Positions 18,501 to 25,481 of a DNA stretch of 64,000 nucleotides are shown here, piece by piece. Where the stretch lies: NCBI GenBank assembly GCA_018449595.1, contig JAAVUU010000004.1:248001-312000 (forward strand), written 5' to 3'. Source of the stretch: Rhizobiales bacterium dw_265. GTDB lineage: Bacteria; Pseudomonadota; Alphaproteobacteria; Micropepsales; Micropepsaceae. Positions within the stretch are counted from its first letter, which is position 1, and each line of letters begins with the position of its first letter. Under the pieces are notes generated by a model, which saw only the letters and a list, made by a program, of their open reading frames with translations, had not been told where the DNA came from and did no database searches. The translations under genes and the position numbers were made by a program.

Positions 18501-18868
18501 ACGGCCGCGCCCTGCCGCTGCGCACCACCGCCCAGGGCGAGGCGGTGGCCGGGGTGCGCTTCAAGGCCTGGCAGCCGCCGCACGGCCTGCATCCCACCAT
18601 CGCGGCCCAACCGCCGCTGGTGATCGAAATCTGGGACGGCTGGCGCAAACGCAGCCTGGGCGGCTGCACCTATCATGTCGCCCATCCCGGCGGCCGCAAC
18701 TCCGAACTCTTCCCGGTCAATGGCAATGAGGCGGAGGGCCGCCGCCTGGCCCGTTTCGAGCCGTTTGGCTTTACAGGCGGAATATTCGATGTGGCGCGGG
18801 AAGAAGCCAACCAGGATTTCCCCTATACTCTCGACCTGCGGCGCGAGTCCGGGCGTCCGAAGGCCTGA
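15530..18868 (+). CDS. Transglutaminase-like plus DUF2126 amidoligase fusion protein (COG4196-like)
   Basis: A very large (1112-residue) protein; ATG 15530 has AAGGA six bases upstream. Residues 1-290 form a bacterial transglutaminase N-terminal domain (RHVTRYRYDRQITLGAQTIRL) and a transglutaminase-like domain with an intact triad: Cys180 in GSCRDTAW, His229 in DLHAWCEVY and Asp245 in GLDPTSG. From about 320 to the end is DUF2126 (TMGGEPTFVSIDD, HYGQGKWYPGE, GTGGGNHIVVGAQ, VEFRGFEMPPHAEMS), predicted by comparative genomics to be a glutamine-synthetase-like COOH-NH2 ligase. Probably forms and/or breaks amide bonds in an unknown peptide. First gene of a run with the ATP-grasp and second transglutaminase genes. 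Confidence 0.88.
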   Translation: MSIQVALRHVTRYRYDRQITLGAQTIRLRPAPHTRAKVVAYSLKVEPADHFINWQQDPQSNWLARVVFPEKTDHFTVAVDLTVEMDVINPFDFFLEPSAEDFPFAYSAEQKAELEPYLQTGEMGAAFDRYLAAIPREKKHTTNFVFDLNAQLSRDIAYTIRMEPGIQTPEETLCKASGSCRDTAWLLVHLLRHLGLAARFASGYLIQLKADVKSLDGPSGTEVDFTDLHAWCEVYLPGAGWVGLDPTSGLFAGEGHIPLACAANPTQAAPISGGVEPAEVLFDFDMSVTRIKEPPRVTKPYSEEQWAEIEKLGDEVEKILKSHDVRLTMGGEPTFVSIDDRTGAEWHTAAVGPTKRALADTLIRRLRDRFAPGGLLHYGQGKWYPGESLPRWAFALYWRTDGVPLWKSADRIATEKANYQPTLEDARAMIDAVAKKLGLDSSYTIPAYEDFWHHLAQERALAANVDPRDSKLEDPELRARLARVFERGLSQAVGYALPVEMGTQRWLSEHWTTRSGHLFLLPGDSAIGFRLPLNSLPHVPPQLRSFVPPPDPFAPLPPLERPEKSGQPFTKGDGNGVYNGRLEGEVSPEVYKPVNTAIIELAQEPAVRTALTVEPRDGRLCVFMPPTPAAGDYFALLAAVEEAAEQLGVAVHVEGYPPPYDPRVNVIKVTPDPGVIEVNIHPAKDWREQVDITKALYEEAAASRLSTEKFQLDGRQTGTGGGNHIVVGAQTPPDSPFLRRPDMLKSILAYWQNHPALSYMFSGLFIGPTSQAPRMDEARHDALYELEIAFDEIPARDAANVPAWLVDRVFRNLLADSTGNTHRTEICIDKLYSPDGPTGRLGLVEFRGFEMPPHAEMSLAQSLLMRALIARFWREPYQSNLVRWGTGLHDRFMLPHFVWADFKDVIADMNDHGFAFDAEWFRPHWEFRFPQVGSVQYEDIGLDVRTALEPWNVMAEEGTPGGTVRFVDASVERLEIKVSGMTQGRHKVLVNGRALPLRTTAQGEAVAGVRFKAWQPPHGLHPTIAAQPPLVIEIWDGWRKRSLGGCTYHVAHPGGRNSELFPVNGNEAEGRRLARFEPFGFTGGIFDVAREEANQDFPYTLDLRRESGRPKA

Positions 18869-18886
18869 GGGGAGACTGAGTTTTAA

Positions 18887-21406
18887 GTGTCTGACGTGGC
18901 CGAACCTTCAAGACCAGCAGCCGCGGCGCGGTTCGACGAGCTGCATGATCTCGACGGCACGGTCAGGCCGCACTGGCGCGCCTTTGCCCGCACCCTGACC
19001 CAGTTGTCGCCCGAGGAATATGCCCGCCGCAAGGCCAGCGCCCGCGCCACGGTGCAGGACAATGGCGTCACCTATAACGTCTATGACGACAAGGCCGGCC
19101 AGGCGCGGCCCTGGCAGCTCGACATCGTGCCCTTCATCCTGTCGGCCGCCGACTGGAAGGCGATCGAAAGCGCCGTGATCCAGCGCGCCATGCTGGCCGA
19201 CCTGATCCTGCGCGATGTCTATGGCGCGCAGAACCTGATCCGCCAGGGCGTGCTGCCGCCGCAGCTGGTCACCGGCCATCCGCAATTCCTGCGCCCTTTG
19301 TGCGGCACCCGCCCGGCGGGCGACGTGCATGTGCATCTGTATTCCGCCGACCTGGCGCGCGGCCCCGACGGGGCCTGGAAAGTCATGGCGTCGCGCGCCG
19401 ACGCCCCCAGCGGGCTGGGCTATGCGCTGGAAAACCGGCTGGTGGTGGCGCAGACCTTCCCCGAAAGCTTCGGCGAGATGCGGGTGGCGCGGCTGGCCGC
19501 CTTCTTCAATGCTTACCGCGAAAGCATCCTGGGCCTGGGCCAGTCGCGCCGCGACCGCGCCGTGCTGCTGACGCCGGGCCCCTATAACGAGGCCTATTTC
19601 GAACACGTCTATCTCGCGCACTATCTGGGATTAACTCTTGTCCAGGGAGACGACCTGGCAGTTCGAGATGGCGAGGTCTTCCTGAAGACCCTGACGGGAC
19701 TGGAAAAGGTCGCCGCCATCTTCCGCCGCGTCGACAGCGATTTCTGCGATCCGCTGGAATTTCGCGGCGACAGTGCCCTGGGCGTGCCGGGGCTGGTGGA
19801 AGCGGTGCGTTCGGGCGGGGTGGTGCTGGCCAACGCGCTGGGCGGCGGCGTGATCGAATCCCCCGCCATGGATGCCTATCTGCCCGCCGTGTCGCGGGCG
19901 CTGCTGGGCGAAGACCTGAAAATTCCCGACATCGCCACCATCTGGTGCGGCACCGAATGGGGCAGGAAGGAAGCCCTGGCGCGCATGGACCAGTCCATCC
20001 TGCGCAATGCCTTCGACGCCCGCCCGCTGTTTTCGCGCCGCTCCAGCGCGCGGCTGGGCGGCGACCTGGCCGGGGCGGAGCGCGAGCGGATTCTGGCGCA
20101 ACTGCGGCATCGCGGCGAGACCATGGTGCTGCAGGAAGTCTCGCCTTTGGGCGTGGCGCCCACCTTCGAGGACGGCAAGTTCGGGGCGCGGCCGGTTTCG
20201 CTGCGCGTCTTCGCCGCCTGGACGCCCACCGGCTGGATGGTGATGCCAGGCGGGCTGACCCGCGTCGCCGCCGACGACACGGTGCGGGCGCTGTCGATGC
20301 AGTCCGGCGCTTCCAGCAAGGATGCCTGGGTGATCTCCAACGCCCCGGTGGACACTTTCACCCTGCTGGGCGCGGGCGGGCGCACGCTTGAGATCAAGCG
20401 CCAGGGCGAATCCGCGCCCTCGCGCGCCATGGACAACCTGTTCTGGCTGGGCCGCTATGCCGAACGCACCGAAAGTTTTGTGCGCATCCTGCGCGCCGTG
20501 GCGTCGCGGGTCAGCGACGAGCCCGCCAGCGCCCTGGATGTGGCGCGCAAGCTGCTGATCCCCTTCAGCCAGGCCAGCGATTCCCCCATCGAGGAAATCC
20601 TGGACGAGCATGAACTGCTGGGGGAACTGCAGCTGCTGCTCTACCATCCGCGCAATTCCCGCGGCCTGCAGCGCCTGCTGGGCCGGGTGGAGCAGACCGC
20701 CTGGTCGGTGCGCGACCGGCTGTCGCTGGACACCTGGCGCACCATCCACGCCATCACGGTCAACGAGCAACTGCCCGATGCCGAGGCCCCTTTCGAAGTG
20801 GCGGGGACGCGCTTCTACCTGGACGCGCTGGTGCGCCGCTGCGCCGCGCTGTCGGGCCTGTCGGCGGAGAACATGACGCGCGGCCCCAACTGGCTGTTCA
20901 TGGACATGGGCCGCCGGGTCGAGCGCGCCCATCACCTGGCCTGGCTGGTGCGCCAGACCGTGGCCAGCACCGACGCCCGCGAGAATGAGCATATCCGCAT
21001 CCTGCTGGAGATCGCCGACAGCGCCATGACCTATCGCTCGCGCTATCTCAATGTCTTCCAGCTGGTGCCGTTCGTGGACCTGCTGCTGCTGGACGAGAAC
21101 AATCCCCGCTCCTGCGCCTTCCAGCTGGCGGCGATCGAAAGCCATCTGCGCGAACTGCCGCGCATCACCCTGGCCCAGCGCAGCGACGTGCCGCGCACCA
21201 TCGCCGCCGAGATGCGCGGCGCCGCCGCCAATGCCCATCCCGCGCGGCTGGCCTTCTGCCAGAGCGGCGAGCGCCCGGGCCTGGTCGAACTGACCGACGG
21301 CATCGTCTCCAGCGCCACCGAACTGTCCGACGCCATCGCCGACGCCTATTTCCAGCATGCCAGCCGCAGCCGCACCGGCAGCGGGCAATATCTGGATGGC
21401 GTCTGA
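18887..21406 (+). CDS. Circularly permuted ATP-grasp fused to alpha-E domain (COG2308 + COG2307)
   Basis: An 839-residue fusion starting at GTG 18887, 18 bases after the DUF2126 gene. Residues about 20-480 match the circularly permuted ATP-grasp family (YNVYDDKAGQARPWQLDIVPFI, LTPGPYNEAYFEHVYLA, RVDSDFCDPLEFR, ANALGGGVIESPA), expected to activate a carboxylate with ATP and form a peptide-like bond. From about 510 (SRAMDNLFWLGRYAERTE) to the end is the all-helical alpha-E domain (GPNWLFMDMGRRVERAHHL, SAMTYRSRYL). In many genomes these are two adjacent genes; here they are one. Substrate unknown. Its stop overlaps the next start (TGATG). Confidence 0.9.
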   Translation: MSDVAEPSRPAAAARFDELHDLDGTVRPHWRAFARTLTQLSPEEYARRKASARATVQDNGVTYNVYDDKAGQARPWQLDIVPFILSAADWKAIESAVIQRAMLADLILRDVYGAQNLIRQGVLPPQLVTGHPQFLRPLCGTRPAGDVHVHLYSADLARGPDGAWKVMASRADAPSGLGYALENRLVVAQTFPESFGEMRVARLAAFFNAYRESILGLGQSRRDRAVLLTPGPYNEAYFEHVYLAHYLGLTLVQGDDLAVRDGEVFLKTLTGLEKVAAIFRRVDSDFCDPLEFRGDSALGVPGLVEAVRSGGVVLANALGGGVIESPAMDAYLPAVSRALLGEDLKIPDIATIWCGTEWGRKEALARMDQSILRNAFDARPLFSRRSSARLGGDLAGAERERILAQLRHRGETMVLQEVSPLGVAPTFEDGKFGARPVSLRVFAAWTPTGWMVMPGGLTRVAADDTVRALSMQSGASSKDAWVISNAPVDTFTLLGAGGRTLEIKRQGESAPSRAMDNLFWLGRYAERTESFVRILRAVASRVSDEPASALDVARKLLIPFSQASDSPIEEILDEHELLGELQLLLYHPRNSRGLQRLLGRVEQTAWSVRDRLSLDTWRTIHAITVNEQLPDAEAPFEVAGTRFYLDALVRRCAALSGLSAENMTRGPNWLFMDMGRRVERAHHLAWLVRQTVASTDARENEHIRILLEIADSAMTYRSRYLNVFQLVPFVDLLLLDENNPRSCAFQLAAIESHLRELPRITLAQRSDVPRTIAAEMRGAAANAHPARLAFCQSGERPGLVELTDGIVSSATELSDAIADAYFQHASRSRTGSGQYLDGV

Positions 21407-22329
21407 TGGAATATTTTGTAAGGCATCGCACCACCTATCGCTATCTGCAGGACGTTTCCCATTCCTGGCACCTGGCGCATCTGCGCCTGCGCGAGACGCC
21501 GCTGCAGGCGGTGCATGACAGCCGCATCACCCTGAGCCTGGAGCCCGCCAGCCGCGCCGACCGGCCCGACTATTTCGCCAATCCCTGCGAATGGTTCGCC
21601 ATCGACCAGCCGCACACACATCTGGAGGTGCTGGCGGAAAGCCATGTCACGGTGTCGCCGCCGCCCGAACGCGCCTCGCGCGACAGCCTGACCTGGGAAG
21701 AGGTGCGCGCCGCCCTGGAAAATCCGCAAGGCGAGGAAGAACGCGAGGCCGTGCAGTTCCAGTTCGATTCCCCGATGACCCGCTTTGAAAGCGACATCGC
21801 CGCCTATGCCGAGGGCAGCTTCCCGCCCGGCCGCCCCTTGCTGGGCGGCGCGATGGAACTGATGCACCGCATCCACCGCGATTTCCGCTATGACACCACC
21901 GTCACCGATGTGACCACACCGGTGGACCGGGTGTTCGAGATTCGCGCCGGCGTCTGCCAGGACCTGGCCCATGTCGGCATCGCGGCGATGCGCAGCCTGG
22001 GCCTGCCAGCGCGCTATATCTCCGGCTATCTGCTCACCCAGCCGCCGCCGGGCAAGGCGCGCCTCTTGGGCGCCGATGCCAGCCATGCCTGGTTCAGCGT
22101 CTGGGCGCCGCCTTTTGGTTGGGTCGATCTCGACCCGACCAACGATCTGGTGGTGGGGGAAAGCCATGTCACCTCGTCCTGGGGCCGCGACTATGGCGAT
22201 GTCGCGCCGGTGGCCGGCATCATCCTGGGCGGCCATGACCATGTCGTGGATGTGGGCGTGGATGTGATCCCGGTGGACGACGCCCATCCCGAACTGCCCC
22301 ACATTGCCCCGCAGACCGGCCCGCGATAA
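21406..22329 (+). CDS. Transglutaminase-family protein of the ATP-grasp cluster
   Basis: A 307-residue transglutaminase-like cysteine enzyme (COG1305 type). An N-terminal beta domain (EYFVRHRTTYRYLQDVSHSWH) precedes the catalytic core with Cys184 in GVCQDLAH, His227 in SHAWFSVW and Asp243 in DLDPTND, all intact. It has no signal peptide. Prokaryotic relatives usually act as peptidases or amidotransferases rather than cross-linkers. It is the second transglutaminase fold in the run and starts on the stop of the ATP-grasp gene, so translation is coupled and the products likely act together. Confidence 0.9.
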   Translation: MEYFVRHRTTYRYLQDVSHSWHLAHLRLRETPLQAVHDSRITLSLEPASRADRPDYFANPCEWFAIDQPHTHLEVLAESHVTVSPPPERASRDSLTWEEVRAALENPQGEEEREAVQFQFDSPMTRFESDIAAYAEGSFPPGRPLLGGAMELMHRIHRDFRYDTTVTDVTTPVDRVFEIRAGVCQDLAHVGIAAMRSLGLPARYISGYLLTQPPPGKARLLGADASHAWFSVWAPPFGWVDLDPTNDLVVGESHVTSSWGRDYGDVAPVAGIILGGHDHVVDVGVDVIPVDDAHPELPHIAPQTGPR

Positions 22330-22338
22330 ACGGGGCGC

Positions 22339-23058
22339 GTGAACGCCCTCCTGATCCTCGCCATTGCGCTTGGCGCCTTTGCCGCCACCATGACCGGCGG
22401 GCTTTTCGCCCTGCGCCTGAAAAAGCTGCTGCCGCTGGTGCTGGGCTTTTCGGCCGGGGCGGTGATCGGCGTCGCCTTCTTCGATCTGGCGCCCGAGGCC
22501 CTGGAGGCCGGCAAGGGATTGTATGAGCCCCGCGCGCTGCTGGCGGTCTCGGCCCTGGGCTTTTTCCTTTATGCCGTACTGGACCGGATGGTGGCGCGGC
22601 ACGACTGCGAGGGCCAGCTCAATCCGGCGCGCGGACTCATCGGTGCTGCCAGCTTCTCGGCCCATAGCGTGCTGGATGGCTTTGCCCTGGGCGTGGCGTT
22701 CCAGACCAGCCGCGAGATCGGGCTGGTGGTGGCGGTGGCGGTGGTGGCGCATGATTTCGCCGACGGCCTCAACACCGTGAATGTGGTGATGCGGAATGGT
22801 GGCTCACGATCTTTTGCCCTGCGCTGGCTGGCGGTGGACGCCATCGCGCCGGTGCTGGGCGCGAGCCTCAGCCTGCTGATCCCCACCAGCGCGGGGGTGC
22901 TGTCGCTGCTGCTGGCGCTGTTCTGCGGCTTCTTCCTGCATATCGGCGCCAGCGAGCTTCTGCCGGAAAGCCATCGCGCCTATCCCAGGCCCGCCACCAC
23001 CATCGCCACCCTGCTGGGCGCGGCGTTTCTGTACGTTGTGACGGCACTGGTACAGTGA
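22339..23058 (+). CDS. ZIP-family divalent metal transporter
   Basis: A 239-residue inner-membrane protein with about seven to eight hydrophobic helices, starting at GTG 22339. The two metal-site helices of ZIP proteins are visible: SAHSVLDGFALGVAFQ and VVAHDFADGLNTV (His-Asp in place of the usual His-Glu). ZIP proteins bring Zn or related divalent metals into the cytoplasm. It lies 9 bases after the transglutaminase gene, so it may belong to the amidoligase operon, perhaps to feed the zinc peptidase, though that is speculation. Confidence 0.85.
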   Translation: MNALLILAIALGAFAATMTGGLFALRLKKLLPLVLGFSAGAVIGVAFFDLAPEALEAGKGLYEPRALLAVSALGFFLYAVLDRMVARHDCEGQLNPARGLIGAASFSAHSVLDGFALGVAFQTSREIGLVVAVAVVAHDFADGLNTVNVVMRNGGSRSFALRWLAVDAIAPVLGASLSLLIPTSAGVLSLLLALFCGFFLHIGASELLPESHRAYPRPATTIATLLGAAFLYVVTALVQ

Positions 23059-23065
23059 TGTCCTT

Positions 23066-23197
23066 ACCCTCCCCTTGAGGGAGGGTCGAAAAATTCTGGA
23101 GCAAGGCGACAGGATTTTTCGGGGAGGGGCCACCCTCCACCACAACCCCTCCCCGAAATTTGCTATGCAAATTTCGACCCTCCCTCAAGGGGAGGGT
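23066..23197. repeat. Nested inverted repeat, family B (C/G-run palindrome)
   Basis: Two copies of a roughly 26-bp unit (ACCCTCCCCTTGAGGGAGGGT core), at 23066-23091 and inverted at 23172-23197, enclose a second GGGGAGGGG / CCCCTCCCC palindrome. It fills the convergent gap between the ZIP gene and the dehydrogenase gene. The same core recurs at 42385-42405. Confidence 0.85.
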
Positions 23198-23201
23198 TGG
23201 C

Positions 23202-24119
23202 TTATTTGATTTCCGTCAGCAATGGCCGCCCCGCGAAATGCGCATCGAGATTGTCCAGCACCAGTTGGCTCATGGCGCGTCGGGTCTCGACGGTGGCGCT
23301 GCCGACATGCGGCTGCAGTACGACATTGTCCATGCCGAACAGCACCTGCGGCACCTGCGGCTCATTGACGAACACGTCCAGCCCCGCCCCGCCCAGCTTG
23401 CCGGACTGAAGCGCCTCCACCAGCGCCTCCTCATCCACCACCGCGCCGCGCGCCACATTCACCAATATGCCGGTGGGGCCCAGCGCCTCGATCACCGCCT
23501 TGCTGACGATCTTGCCGGTCTGCGGCGTAGAAGGAATGATGACGATCAGGAAGTCGCTGTCCCGCGCCAGCTCCACCAGGTCGGGATAATGCCGCCACGC
23601 CACATCCGTCACCGGATGGCGGCTGTGATAGGCGACCGTGTTGTTCATCGCCTCCGCCCGGCGGCCGATGGCGCGGCCGATGCGGCCCATGCCCAGGATG
23701 CCGACACGCTTGCCGCTGGCGCGCTGCGCCAGGGGATATTCCCCCTCTTGCGGCCAGCGCCCGGCGCGCACATAGCGATCCGACGCCACCAGGCGGCGCG
23801 CCGTCATGATCATCAGCCCGATGGCCAGGTCGGCGACATCGTCATTCAGCACCTCGGGCGTGTTGGTGACGGGAATGCCCTTCGACCGCGCGTATTCGAC
23901 CGGAATGCCGTCATAGCCGACACTGGCCGAGGCGATGATCTCCAGCCTGGGCATGCGGTCGATCAACTCCGGCGCCGGGCCGGAATGGCCATTGGTGACA
24001 GCGGCGCGCACGATACCCGCCACCGCGTCGAACTTGTCTTTCCAATGCACGCGATAGCGCGCCTCCAGTTCCGCCTGGACTTCGGGACGCAGCTTGACGA
24101 ACTGGATGACGTCGATCAC
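23202..24119 (-). CDS. D-isomer-specific 2-hydroxyacid dehydrogenase
   Basis: A 305-residue NAD(P)H-dependent enzyme interconverting a 2-keto acid and a D-2-hydroxy acid, most like glyoxylate/hydroxypyruvate/2-ketogluconate reductases. The Rossmann loop is VGILGMGRIGRAIG. The catalytic residues are the Arg of NVARGAVVDE, the Glu of FVNEP and the His of LQPHVGS. It begins at GTG overlapping the stop of the SRPBCC gene (GTGA), so these two are coupled. Given the nearby sugar-acid genes, a sugar-acid-derived keto acid is a plausible substrate, but this is not shown. Confidence 0.9.
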   Translation of the reverse strand: MIDVIQFVKLRPEVQAELEARYRVHWKDKFDAVAGIVRAAVTNGHSGPAPELIDRMPRLEIIASASVGYDGIPVEYARSKGIPVTNTPEVLNDDVADLAIGLMIMTARRLVASDRYVRAGRWPQEGEYPLAQRASGKRVGILGMGRIGRAIGRRAEAMNNTVAYHSRHPVTDVAWRHYPDLVELARDSDFLIVIIPSTPQTGKIVSKAVIEALGPTGILVNVARGAVVDEEALVEALQSGKLGGAGLDVFVNEPQVPQVLFGMDNVVLQPHVGSATVETRRAMSQLVLDNLDAHFAGRPLLTEIK

Positions 24120-24616
24120 GGGCTTTCCGCCATCGCCTTCATGGCGTCCAGCCCATCGCTGAACCGCTTGGTGCGCTGGGCGCGATTTTCCGCCTTGGCC
24201 TGGTCGCTGCCCAGCGGCGCCTGGTCGTACAGCAGGGTGTAGACGATCTTGGTCTTGCGCCCACGGTCCAGCGGCTCCACCGCCAGAGTGCCGTGATACA
24301 GGATGATCGAGGACGGCTGGGTATAGGAATAGGACCAGGGCGTCGATGCCACCATCAGTTCATTGTTGTTGCCGTTGAGCAGCCGGTTGGTGCCGACCGC
24401 GACGCCGTTGCCCTGGGTGATGACGCAGGTCACTTTCAGCCAGGTGGCGATGGCGCAATAGCCGCCGATCCTGGCCCAAGTCTGTTCGGGGGTGCGGTCC
24501 ACCACCTTTTCCAGCAGGATGGTGGCATATTCCGCCGCACCCGCCTCTGCCGGCATCAGCAGCGCCATCAATAGTATCTGGGCCATTGCTGCGCCTGCGA
24601 ATAGACCTGTCTTCAT
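24116..24616 (-). CDS. Secreted SRPBCC (START-like) family protein
   Basis: A 166-residue protein. ATG 24616 has GGGAGA upstream, and the N-terminus is a signal peptide (LFAGAAMAQILLMALLMPAEAGA) probably cut after AGA. The mature part (ILLEKVVDRTPEQTWARIGGYCAIATWL, later LVAS-type strands and LEPLDRGRKTKIVYTLLYD) looks like the SRPBCC/polyketide-cyclase fold, a hydrophobic-ligand-binding cavity. Export is unusual for this fold. Coupled by a 4-base overlap to the dehydrogenase gene; role unknown. Confidence 0.7.
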   Translation of the reverse strand: MKTGLFAGAAMAQILLMALLMPAEAGAAEYATILLEKVVDRTPEQTWARIGGYCAIATWLKVTCVITQGNGVAVGTNRLLNGNNNELMVASTPWSYSYTQPSSIILYHGTLAVEPLDRGRKTKIVYTLLYDQAPLGSDQAKAENRAQRTKRFSDGLDAMKAMAESP

Positions 24617-24710
24617 TGCCGTCTCCCCATCGCTTTGCGCGCTGTTTAATCCCTGATAAAACGCATCCGGCCCGCACGCAACAGACATAGATGCGGCGCT
24701 TCGGGGAAGC

Positions 24711-25463
24711 ATGTTTCGCATCATCGTTCCGGCGCTGCTTTGCCTCATGGCCTCGGATGCGGTTGCCAAGGATCTGAAAGTGCTGACCGGCGCGGGCATG
24801 TCGGTGCCGATACGGCAACTGGCCGAGGATTTCGGCAAAAGCAGGCACGCCACCGTCACCGTGGTCAGCGACACCGCCGGCGGGGTGCAAAAACGCGTGG
24901 AAGCCGGCGAGGCCTTCGACCTGGTGATCGCTACCCAGGCGGTGATGACGGCGCTGTCCAGCGAACAGCTGGTGGCGGTGCAGCATCACGATCTGGCGCA
25001 GATGGTGGCGGGGCTCGCCGCCAAGGCGGGCACGCCCAAACCGGCCATTGCCGATGCCGCGCAGGCGCGGACCACCCTGCTGGCGGCCAGGACCATCGCT
25101 TATGTCGATCCGGCCTCGGGCGGCATCACCGGGGTATTTTTCCTCAGCCAGGCCGACAGGCTGGGCATCGGCGGAGAGGTCCGCGCCAAGGCGGTGCTGG
25201 AACCCAATGGTACGGGCGTGGCCGAGGCGGTGGCCACGGGGGCGGCGCAATATGGCGTGACCCTGGTCAGCGAGATGCTGCCCAACAAGGGCGTCGCGGT
25301 GTGGCCGCTGCCCGACGACATCCAGATGACCACCATCTATGCCGGAGCGATTTCGACCCATGCCGAAAACGTACTGGACGCCGCCGCGCTGCTGGACGAC
25401 CTTCGCGGGAAAAAGGGCCATGACGCCGCCATCCGGGCGGGGCTGAAACCCGTTCCAAACTAG
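24711..25463 (+). CDS. ModA-like extracellular solute-binding protein, orphan
   Basis: A 250-residue exported protein: short signal peptide (FRIIVPALLCLMASDAVA) then the periplasmic-binding fold LKVLTGAGMSVPIRQLAEDFGK, typical of the molybdate-binding ModA family in which the first strand-loop contacts the oxyanion. Later segments (FDLVIATQAVM, YVDPASGGITGVFFL, GAAQYGVTLVSEML) fit this class. No modB or modC is nearby, and the neighbours are sugar-acid genes, so the ligand may be an organic acid rather than molybdate. GGGGA lies before the ATG. Probably co-transcribed with the next gene (18-base gap). Confidence 0.75.
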   Translation: MFRIIVPALLCLMASDAVAKDLKVLTGAGMSVPIRQLAEDFGKSRHATVTVVSDTAGGVQKRVEAGEAFDLVIATQAVMTALSSEQLVAVQHHDLAQMVAGLAAKAGTPKPAIADAAQARTTLLAARTIAYVDPASGGITGVFFLSQADRLGIGGEVRAKAVLEPNGTGVAEAVATGAAQYGVTLVSEMLPNKGVAVWPLPDDIQMTTIYAGAISTHAENVLDAAALLDDLRGKKGHDAAIRAGLKPVPN

Positions 25464-25481
25464 ACACCAGGGAGAACTGAC

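Noticed and set aside
23066..23197. CRISPR array
   Set aside because: The repeats are two inverted copies around a palindrome, without regularly spaced units or cas genes.
24711..25463. A complete molybdate ABC transporter
   Set aside because: No permease or ATPase gene adjoins the ModA-like gene.
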